DNA of 64,000 bases from Clytia hemisphaerica (taxonomy: Eukaryota; Cnidaria; Hydrozoa; Leptothecata; Clytiidae): the NCBI GenBank assembly GCA_902728285.1, contig CACVBU010000017.1, positions 301,488 through 365,487 of the forward strand. The letters run 5' to 3'. Of the stretch, positions 44,801-56,800 are shown piece after piece. A program made the position numbers and the translations under genes. Under the pieces are notes generated by a model. The model did no database searches. It saw nothing but the letters and a program-made list of their open reading frames with translations, and had not been told where the DNA came from. The stretch's first letter is position 1, and every line of letters starts with the position of its first letter.

Positions 44801-47800
44801 CATCTGCAAGAGGTATGTGCTCAACAATACCGAGTTTATGTATGCGTGTTTTCCTGCGACGGAGACGGTTCCAATTTTTCTAGATCCTGACCAACTGAGG
44901 ATAACGGTAAATCAGCACTTTTACCGTCCTCGATTTTGCGGGGCAGAGCTGCGGGTTATTCCAAATCGCTTCAGTCACTTTACCGTCCTCAAAAGCGTAA
45001 ATAAATAAACTCGCTAATATGCGTTGAAAGTTACCATCTCAAACCTACTATTATTCTGTGACAGAGTGTATCTCACATGTATCGCTTCGTAGTACACTCT
45101 GTGCGCATTGTCTGTTTGATAACAAAATTCCCGTACGGAAACCTCTGTGATGAAGTATGATTTATAAATAGCAACACTTCTCTCATCGTCTCTCCTCTCT
45201 CACCAACACTCCATCGCAGCGATCGGTTTGAAAAATCTCAAATGAGAAAAGACAATGACAACAGACCCTCTACGGCAATGAATTTCGAAATTAGTCGTAG
45301 GTACTGGGTCTGTTTACAGACAACCCTACTCAAGAAAAACACCACTACTTACTTCACCGATATCTTCAAGAGGTATGTGTTCGACAATGCGTTGGAAGTC
45401 CACCAAATGTTCTTCATTGGAATTGTCTTCACTCACTTCCACTTTCAACATCGCATTCACTTCATTCTATGGAAACATTACATTTATGTTTCTATGACAT
45501 TCTAAATTAGACCTGAAGTTGCTCTAGGACAATCCTAATGACGTCTTAAGCAAAATTTAACGGCAATAACTATTGGAAGGTAAACGACAGAACAAGAGGG
45601 AAAAGATTTTATGCGTCTGCATTTTTGTTCCTTTACACAGAAATTCTTCTAAATTCAATTTCAAGTAAATATGGAAAGTTTCAAAGCTCATATATATCTT
45701 GCCGTATTTATACGCTTAGTCACTCCACTAGAACCCAGGGGTACATATTTTGTGAAAATGTCAAAATTTTGTTGATACAGAAATGCTGTATACAATGCTG
45801 TATTAAAGTGTTTCTTTCCCAATCTGTTTGCTTTACAAACTGCAAGAAATGAATCAACCTTTAATTGCAAGATGGACATGTACGACTCTTTGATGTTCAT
45901 CACCAAAGGATGATTTCGTAGACAAGCATCCAGTATCTTGTATTTTGTCTCGCTTGAAAAACTGGAAGCACGGCTTTTGGCGGCCGATCGACATTGCTCT
46001 TCTTCTGGTATGCTTAGCCTGGATCCAGCAGAGATACGTATCGAAGACATCGATTCAGGCTAAAAATAATGGAATTGAAGTCGTGAAAAGTCTGTAGAAA
46101 GTCTATTTGGATTAAAAGATCTATAGAGCAATATTTGTCTAATTTTTTGAGATTCAAGTCTCAATTTCTGGCGAACTTGACCCCCTGGAAACAATTTTTT
46201 TAAAAGAAATATTTCCCTAAAGAAGACACAAAAATAATTACCTAATATAAAAACAATAAAACTTCACTAACGATCTCTCCATATTCCAAGTAAATAAATT
46301 CCAATTCTCCCGGCAATTAGGTCCCTTCCCCGTTTATTAAATTTTGAAAAAAATTCCTACCTTCATTCTATTCAAAACCTCCTACTATTTAGGGACCTTA
46401 GAGTGGAGAAGGGAGAAAATTATTTACTCGATCATTGGAAGGTGTTCTCTGTTCATCAACAAATAAAGCTTCTTCTCCATGAACTTCCTCTGCTGCTTGC
46501 TTCATCAATTGTTCATAATTCAATTTGGTTCTTTCCTAATGAGACAAATTCTAGCGGTAAAAACACTTATTTCTAAGAATTCAATGAGACAGAGAATGGG
46601 CCATTCCATTTTATATCCATATAGGGGGGTAATAAAAGACTTAGAATTCTAGTTCGTCCACCTTCACTTTTAAGGTATGTAAAGAACTTTTCCAACGGTT
46701 TTTTTGGAAAATTTGCCATTTTCCAGGGGGTATCCACACATTTTCAATAATTTCTTTTTGCCTTGAAAAGGTTCATCCACCCCCGCCCTGTATGGTTTTA
46801 TAATGGAGCAGCCCAATAGCATTTACGAAAATCTTTCCAATAGCAATAAATATTCCAACCAAGGTCAAAGGAAGTTTTACAGCCTCTTAAAACAATACAG
46901 TGTAGTGGCTTTAAAATGCAAAGGAGTACCCTTAAAATGTCATCGAATTCGTTCAAATCGATTATCAAAGATAAAACATATTCTAAAAGTTGTGGGAATA
47001 AGTAAAAGCGACTAACCAATTCTGTAAGAGTGTCTTCTAGCTGTAAAAATGAAAGTTAGTTGAAAGTTCAAAATAAAATTGAGATGAAAACGTTTAGGTG
47101 GTATTGGTAAATACAATATTATGTCATGTGCGTGAAAACAGTACAGATCATCGAAACCAAACCGTTAATACGAACAGAGGAGAAGGGTCTAAAATTGGAC
47201 CCTTAACTTAAAGAATGGAAAAAATTTAGCAAAATCTGAGTTAATTTGGGTAAAAAATTGACCATTACGGTGTATTTTCTTTGAAAATGTTTTAGTAGGG
47301 GGAATTTTGTTCGATTTTTTGGAATCGCTTGACTGTTTTGTTAGAAGCACTTGTTATACATTTTTGGAAAGCTAAGGGGTAGGGGAATCGAAATTACTAT
47401 GTTTCCAATTTTTTTTCGGACACTTTGGTGTGATTTTCGGACAAATATGACGGTCTCAGGCAAAAATCATAGGGTTAAAAATTAATGAAAATTTTAGCTC
47501 GAGAAAACGGAGACCTGTTGTATATTTTTGGAAAGCTCTCAAAAAATTAAGATTAGAGATATATTGCAAGTATAGGTGATTTCTGTACCTAACTCGAGAT
47601 ATTAACCCTTGAAAACCATGTTTTTCAGCCAGAAACAGCTATTTTGTCCAGTTTTTGCGCTTTCGGAAGCTCAATATCTCGAGTTAGGTACTGAAATCAC
47701 CTATACTTGCAATATATCTCTAATCTTAATTTTTTGAGAGCTTTCCAAAAATATACAACAGGTCTCAGTTTTCTCGAGCTAAAATTTTCATTAATTTTTA

Positions 47801-50800
47801 ACCCTATGATTTTTGCCCGAGACCGTCATATTTGTCCGAAAATCACACCAAAGTGTCCGAAAAAAAATTGGAAACATAGTAATTTCGATTCCCCTACCCC
47901 TTAGCTTTCCAAAAATGTATAACAAGTGCTTCTAACAAAACAGTCGAGCGATTTTACAAAATGCCCTCTACTATTTGTCCATTTTTCAGGCAAATTTTTA
48001 CCTAAAAAACTTCGTTGTTCTAGATTCTCTCCTATACAGTGCATTTTTGGAAGCCGTAAAACGCCCTCTTAGGGGCCGCAACTACGGTCTATCGGTTACC
48101 TGAAGTGTCCCCCCTCGATATATAGTGGTAAATGTACATTATTATTTAATTAAACGTACCTTTTCTTGTATCTCCTCCTGAAAGAAAAACAAAACAGAAT
48201 GAGAAAATACAAATAGCACAAAATTAATTCTTCAATTATTCAGAATACTCTACAGCAAAATCCGATATTTACGCAAAAAATAAAAAGAGATGGCGCGTTA
48301 AAGCCTTAAAACAGAGTGTGTAAGAACTGCAGGTAATACTAACCTACGAGGTAAATGAGGGACTTTTGGTGAAAAATTATAGCAAAATAAGCACGAGAAA
48401 AAGAAATTGAAAAGGAGAATTCTACCTTGATGCTGTTGGCAGTAGTTATTTGACCAATCAAACTTTCACGTTCCTTGTGAAGAACAAAGGTGAGATTTAT
48501 TATTGTTATCACGGTGTTATATAACTTTAGTTACGGTTATGGGTCACGTGATCTTTTATTTCTTACAGTCCTTGTATTTTTACTAGTCAGTCGGTCGGAA
48601 AGACTCATCGGAGACGGTCACAGAAGACCTTATACTATCTCAATTTCTTTGTTTGAACACTCCTAGAAGTTATAGGGTAAGAAAGGTCATCAACATTTTC
48701 ATATTTTCAAGATTAAGATTCGGATAAGCAGTTTTCTCTGAACAAAATAATTTTAAGAACAAACTATATAAGAAGATAAGGATTTGATGTCCAAAATATT
48801 AAAAGAACAAGTTAAGAACATTTCAAGATTTTTAGGAAAACGGACGAAAGTACTCACAAAATGGTGAAATAAGGGCATATACCGGGTGCGCCACAAAAAA
48901 GTTTCTCTCTTTAAAACTAATTTTCTTGAATTGTCATTGATTAATTTCGCTTCATTAGATCAAAAGTTATGCCCAATTGGATAAAAAAGTTACTTTCAGA
49001 AAGTGCTCGAAAACGTTAAAAATCGACCTAAAAAGATTTATAGAACATCTTAAGCCACTTAAGGCTTCGAAATTTTGGGATGTTCTTATAGCAAACCGTG
49101 TATTTTAAACATTGAATTTGGTGAGGAGGACGACTTAACTGTTTACCTAGACGATTCTATCGTCGGTATACTATAATATATTTGTATAACATAGTTTGTA
49201 TATTATAAAACGTAATATGTTGCACGGCGGAAAATAGAGTCTATGTTACCCCCGAAAAAAACTCCCGTCTTCACGTCTGTTCCTCTTACATGAAACTCGT
49301 CTTAGACTATAGCATAGTCTAGTCTACTGTTTACCTTTTCAAATTTTTTACTTTCGTCCATCAGTTTTGTGACCAATAACAGTTTCTGATTGAACTGAAA
49401 GGAAAGAGTAAGGTAAAGCATAAGTTTTAGGCTATATTGTAATATAGTCGAACGTGCGCAGCACAATGGGCTTAAATTCAGTAGCTTCAAATTATTCATG
49501 GGCTCGGTTATAGCAAAACAAACAAAAAAGTGCCCTGGCCTCAAAAGTCATTTTCATTCAAAACATTAATAAAAAACAGCCCAAGATATCCAACCCAAGG
49601 AACAAATTTGCCAAATATCAGTCAAATCCGGTTCGAATAAATTTTGAAAATTTTCCAACCCCCCTCGGGTTGGAAAATTTTCAAAATTTTAATAAACGGG
49701 GGGTTGGAAATTGTACTTCTGAAAACCCAACAATAAGGTAAATATAGGCTAAAATCAGGCTTTTTGGAGCAAAATGAGGGGACTTATTTTTGCCAACTGA
49801 AAATATTCTTAAAAATTAATAAACCGGGGGGGGGGGGTCCTAATAAGGTCCGGGGAGTTGGACACAAGCGGGGGGGAGCATTTACTTGGAACCTAAGAGT
49901 AAGTCATGGTAATATCAAGCAAAAGTTCTACCTTGCTCTTAACATCTACAAGTTCATTCATTAATTTGTCATCCAATGCATCCTCTGTTTGGGCAACCTG
50001 AAATATAGAATAGCAAGCGATACCTTTATGGACCTACCTGGTTATGCATTTAACACATATAATTGATATCTACGTGAGCGTGACGATTAAAACGATCATT
50101 CAGAACAAAAATAGTGACGATCTATAAAATTAGTCGTTTGTTTCTTATAAAAAACACGTTTAGAAACCAAAATTTCAAGACAACCATATTCAAGACTTCG
50201 AGCGAACATTGATGTATACTTATTAATAGTGATTCTTATTGATAAAGATGCTTTTTTTGAGCTGAAAAATTCTTTTTTTACGAAAATCTGCTTGAGTCAT
50301 CCTTTACCTATGATGGCTCCCCTACTTTCATGCAAAAAATTGGAAAAAATTTATGACCCTTTTTGCCGTTGTTTGGCTGAAATTTGCCCAGAATTTTTTT
50401 TTCCCAAAATCGGCTCCGTCACATTCGAGGGTTTATAGTTATGCATCTTTGTGCAAAAAATCATAAAAAATGAAAGAGTCAATCTCGAGAAAAGCTAATA
50501 CCTAAGTAATTGATAATGTGCTTATAATGTGCTTATAAAGAATATCGAATTTGGCCTATTTTTCTATAAAAACACGTCTAGAAACCAAAATTTCATGTCT
50601 AAACACAAATATTCTACAAAAGTAAGCCCTCGTGTGCAAAAAAACCATCTATCTCATCAAAAAATTGAGTAATTTGACTAAGAACATTGATGTATGCTTA
50701 TTAATAGTGATTCTTATAGATAAACATAAGTTTTCTGAGCCAAAAGTTTTTTTTGCAAAAATCTGCTTGAGCCATTTTATACCTACGATGATACACTACT

Positions 50801-53800
50801 TTCGTGCAAAAAATTCAGAAAAAAACTGATAATCCAATTTTTTTTACATAGTCCAAAAAACCCGTTTCTTAGCCGTTTTTTCGCACAATTTGCCCAAAAA
50901 TCTTTTTTTCAAAAATCGGGGACCGTTACATTCGAGGGTTTATAGTCATACACCTTTGTGCCTAAAATCAGAAAATTTGAATGAGCCAATCTCGAGAAAA
51001 GCTGGTAACGAACGAACGAACGCACGAACGGACGCACTAACATGGGTTAATTTATAGGACCTCCACCGGGGTAGGTCCAAAAACATGATGCAGATATTCT
51101 TATATTATTAAAAACTTATAAAAAGCGTGTAAGAAGGCTCTAGTAAGTATTTTATGGGTATTATTTTTGCATAAGTGTTCCCGTTTCTAATCTAATGGTT
51201 GATTGAAATTCGATTGACGTTTTTGCTTACGTTAATTTGTAATTTCCCGCGAACTTGTAATTTCCCTCCTAGCTTTTGTAATTTCCCTCCTAGATTTTGT
51301 AATTTCCCGCAAAAGTGAAATTTTCATGTTTGGAAATTCATCACCTTTTTCGACTTTCTTACTAACTTCAAAGGCTTAAGTAAATAGAATACTATCCAAA
51401 TACTACAACCCCTACCTTGTCTCGTTTCTTTTCTAATGGCACATCTAAAGGAGGTTTTTCATCTGATGGTATATCAGCTTGAAGACCGATAGATACTGTT
51501 TGATGACGTTCTTTGGATTCTTCCTTCGGTTCTGAAGTGGGATGAAAATAGATGATTGTTTTAATGTCTAACTTGTTCCTTACAAAACCATCAAAATTAG
51601 TTAAAGCCAAGGATCTCGTTCGAGACCCACTTCTCGTTAAAAGAAGAAATTCATAATGTACAATATACCCTTTTATAAGTCTGACCTAAGAAAAATTTGA
51701 CCATGAAAATTCCATAATTCAAAACATCCCCCGCCAAAGTTTACTGGTTCTCATAAAAAAGGCATGTACACGCAAAGTTATTTCGGGGAAGCGAGTTCAC
51801 GCGGCTGACGAGACGTTCTGTAAATGTTCTTCTTAAATTTGATGTGAAAGTTGTGTCTCCATAATTCTAACAGGGAAACTAAAATTTGTTCGAGTTCAGA
51901 AAATTTCGACTTATGGAGTAATGGTCCCTTCAGCTCTTCAGCTAACAATAAACATAAAACTTGTTCGAGTTAAGGAAACATTCGAGTTACAGAGGTTCGA
52001 GTTACAGAGACTCTACTGTACAACATAATCCGTTTAAATGAAATGACTCATTTGATTGATTGACAAGGTAATAACAATAACAATCAGAAAGCGAAAGTTC
52101 ATCAAAAATGTAAATAAACTGCTTAGAATGTTTATTAGGGACTTTTATGCAAGAGATGTTATTTTAATGGTTCATATTTGACAAATCAAACATCACTGCA
52201 TTTTGCACTGTTAAGTGAGAAACAAGAGATTTCGTGAAAAAAAGAACTAAAATGTCTGTCTCAGAGTTGAATTTCTTCGTGGAACAATTTTTCAAAATCG
52301 ATGAAGGGGTAAGAAAAGAGATCGTCAATGATGATTCTTTTTATAAACACATGATACCAACTGGAAGTCTCATTGAAGGCGCATTCTTGGTTCCTTTGAT
52401 GATCCCCGTGGAAGGGAAAAACTTTGATATCGATGCAATGTTCATACTTGGCGAGTTTTCAAAGGAACAAGCGAATAAGATTTTAATGGAAACAGAATAT
52501 CCTGGCTACTATCTTATCCATACACCATTACCAATTGATATCGTAAATAAAGAGCAGATAATTCAAACTTTTTCGAAGGCTAAGGATACAGTGAAAGACG
52601 TCAAGATCTTTAATAGTGAGTTTGACCTTATGGAGTTTACTAAAAAAGGATGTCCTGCATTGACTGTATCCGCACATGAATTTTCGGACATGGAATATAA
52701 TATAAATGACAGCTCTTTAATAGAGATGGTCACCAACGAAACAATGCTTGACTTTGTTTTCTGTTTTCGGTTAAATTTCTGGCCCGATATTACAACTGAT
52801 TGGTTTGAAAGGCAACGATATTGGCCAGATCTAGAGACGATGTGCGATATCCGCGAGGCTAGATGCTTATTGGTCCGGAAGTCTGTCGGGGACCAAGGCA
52901 AGACATGGAGAGTATCTTTGTCTGAAGCAGAAGTCATCTTAGCAAGTAAACAAAGTCCTTTTCAAAAGAAAAGTTACTTATTGGCGAAGCTGATTTTCAC
53001 ATTGAACACCCATGGTCTCGTTGATAGCGAAACTGGACGGAAATTATCTTCCTATCTTCTTAAGACGGTCTATCTTTTCACGTTAGAGAATACACCGCCA
53101 GAGGAAATTCAGAAACTTGAAGAAATCATGGACTATTTGCAGCTTGCTTACATGATATTTGAGAAATTAACAACAGCCTTAAAAATAGGCTATTTACAGA
53201 ACTTTTTCGTACCAGAAATGAATCTTTTGTTTGGATTTGGTCAAACATTCCTCGATCACATTGGAAAACTGTTTGATGATTTGAATTTCAAAAATGAGAC
53301 TTTCATTTCGAACCTTGTTGAAGATTTCAAGAAGAATCAAATTACTGAATTCTTTTCGGAATTTGATGACATCGAAACAAACATGACACACCTTTGGAAT
53401 ATTTGAAGCGAGTACACTTAAAATATGTTTTGTGAACCATAATTTCAATATTAAATGATTGTAGTTTAAATAACATTGTTTATTTTCCTAGACACGCATT
53501 TTACTTTTCTCCCTTTTTCTACAGTATACATCAGTACAAAGTATGGCTTATACGAAGACAAAGTTTTCTCATCCTTTCCCTGCATTTCCCTCTGCGTCTC
53601 TCCCTCTTCCTCCCTTTCTATTCCCCATCTCTAATCTCTCACTTCAAAGATATCTCACTAAGAGCCGTTAGAATCCATTTCCAAGCAAAATTCTTTCATT
53701 GTGGCCATCTTTTTCTTTTTGCTGCGCAATGTTTGCAGTGTACTGTACTCCTAAGGCTGACTTTATTATCAAAACTTTCAGATGAACAGATCTCACTTTT

Positions 53801-56800
53801 CTTCTCTTTAGTACTTTTCTTTTTCTTCTTTTTCTCTGCTTCTTCTTGAATCTTTGATTGCAATTCTTTGTTTTGATCACGTGACTGTTTCAGTTCCTTT
53901 GAAAGAGAACAGACAAATGAAAGAAAATGACAGGAAAGTTTCTCTGAAGACAAAATTAACATAGCGTCAGCCTGGGTTTAGGTCCCAGGCAAAAATTAGG
54001 CCAACTATTAAGGTGAATTATTTAGCCCACACAAAAATATGAGTTAAAAGGCGCTTTCGGATAGTTCGAGTATTATTAATGTATAAGACAGTCTAGAAAA
54101 TTAACTCAAAGCAGAAACTCCATGTGCAGACTAGCCAACTTTATTAAATTCTACATACCTTAACGATTCTTACTGTAGTACCCACATCACCATTATCATC
54201 AAATTTTAAACAGTTCTCAAGGAAATTGGTCCACTTGAAATTACCTTTTCATAGTTAACAATTTTATCCAATGAATGTTCGTGGTTTTGATTTCTTTCCT
54301 TTTGTTCTTTCAGTGCTTGCTCTGTCAAGATCTTATTGACCGCATTGTTCTTCTCGTTCTCTGCTTTTGTCAAGTCTGTTCGTAGCTATGGAAACGACAA
54401 GCAAGTTCAGGAGCCAGAGGATCACGGTATTGGTAGACTTACTCTAAGGTCCCGGCCAATAGTAGGGGTCCGAATAAATAAGGTTATTACATAATAAAAC
54501 TAGACACTTTAGAGCAATTCAGCTTTTTGAAAGCTGAAAATATTTTAGAAAATAAATAAACGGGGGTCCTAATTAGAACAGGGTGGGGGGAGGTTAATAA
54601 TTAATAGCCGGGGGCCTTCGAGTGTCCGAGAAACATTGTAGTTAAAGATCTTGCTAAAAGTGTACTGCGTTCCAATAATAGTGAGCATAAGCATCGAAAG
54701 AGCGTCAGTGTAGCTTAAAAAGTACATTTCCAAAGCAACTAGATGCCATAGAGTGAATGTGAACAAAAACATTTCAGAAAAATAGATATATTGAACGATA
54801 AGAAAAATATATCAATGAAAACCTGTTGAATGGTGGCATTCATAGAAGAGATTTTCTTCCGTGTCGTTAAACTTTGTTCGTCTAATTTGCTGCTCATTTC
54901 GCTTTCCATGTCTGCTATCTTCTTCTCGTAATGGCTCTCCGTTTCTTGAAAGAAATAAAGACTGGTTACCAGGCTTCTTGAAAGTTAATTTTGCATGATT
55001 GAAAAATATTGGTAAAGCTCCTTGAGAAATACATGCTCCATAACCCATGAGGTGTTTAATAATAAGGTAAAATAAAAACAAACCTCCTCTATAAGAATTT
55101 AAACTTAAAAAAAAAACTTTAAAACAAGTCAGTTAACATCCAAAGAGTGACATCCTGGAAAATTTTTATTCCCCGAAATTATGAAAATATTTAAATTTCA
55201 GAAATACCCTGATAATACATATACCTCTTCGTGTAACCATGACTTGTTCTTGAAGGAACTTCACTTGGTTTTCTTTGTCACTCTCGATTTTCTGAAAAAA
55301 AGTACGGACTCATTTAATTTCGATGACAGAGGGTTATAAAAAAGCGAAACATATGGTTACTTAATTTGTAATATCTTTCAACGAATTTAATGAATCAAAG
55401 CCAAAGTTTGGACTAGGAATCAATCTGAATCGATCATTAATAGTAGGAACTCCCTAATGTGTTAACTTAACTTCGATCCTCTTTTTTAATGTTTTATTTG
55501 GATGTTATACTGTGGGATAAAAACTTAATACTTGCTCACATACTTTATAGCCAGTGCCCTTCCACAAACCAAATTTTTTCTTTGTAAATCGCGATAAAAA
55601 AGCCGTTTTCGTCTAACAGGCTAACATTATTTATTTGTGGTTAAAAATAAAGAAATTTTCTTACCGCATGTTTTTCGCGTAGCTTGTTCCACTTGATAAT
55701 TTCTTGTTCCAATGTTTCTTTATAGTTTTCACTGTTCATCTTCAACTTGTCGTTTTCCTAGCCATAAAAGGAAGAGTTTTTTCAGGTTGGATAGATAGAA
55801 TTAGTTAGTAGTTAAGGCGAGACAATTTCGATTTAATTGTGACGCTTTGAAGCGTAGACTTTTTCCTCTTCATCGATGAGCGACTTTCGTGTCATTCCCA
55901 ACGTTATAATACAGTAGCGTAGCCAAGAGGGGCGCAACATTGGTGTAGAAGAGTAGATTTTATTTCACTGTAATTATCTATTCATGGTATTTATAGAAAA
56001 TTACAATGTCATAGAAATCTGCTCTCCTACACAAATTATGCGCCCCTCCTGTCTACGCTACTGTATTTCAAATTCATCTAAGTTCTAGGATGAATAAACA
56101 CATTTACTTGCTCATGTTTAAAAATACCTACCTGCAAAAAAAAAATTATAAAAGTCCATCCTTTGAAGATTGCAAGTTCAATATTATTATTTTTTTGATT
56201 TTGAAAAAGAAGGTCGGTCCGGGCCGTAGAACAATAAATCAATTTTGTCTCGCCTATAGTAGTTTTCTGAGCAAGAAATATGAAAATAAAAAAACACGCT
56301 GATATGGCTCGTTTTTACAAGCATTTGATTTAGTTGGTGGTTAATAAACCAGTAATAAAACAGTTTTGTTACTTTTTCTAAAGAACGCGTCATTTTTATT
56401 ACTTCATATGACCAATTATTAAAGTATCTTATAAAAACTCCATCTCATCTGGCTGATATGGTACATCAATAGCCGATGATCAGTTAGCTATAGAAAATAT
56501 ACCTTTATTAACGAAGTGATCGTTTCGTCTTTTTCTTTCATTTCTTCTCTCAATTCATCAATGTTTTGAAATTTACGCTGAAAGAAGAAAAGTCCAAGAA
56601 TCTATATAATAAAAGCCGTACAAGCGTTTTTGTTTTCGCTAGCGATTCTAATTCTCGCGATACTATCATAAGAAGGTATTGTAGGTATTGTCTCATTAAA
56701 AAACAACAGTTTTCTGCCTGTTTTATTCAAAATTCGAATAGTCGAATCCCCCTGCTGAAAATCAATAACAAATCACAAAATTAACTTTGTATCGGAAAGC

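Noticed and set aside
52234..52251. Upstream GTG start for the cGLR (six more residues)
   Set aside because: Eukaryotic initiation at the ATG at 52252 is far more likely; an in-frame stop lies at 52216.
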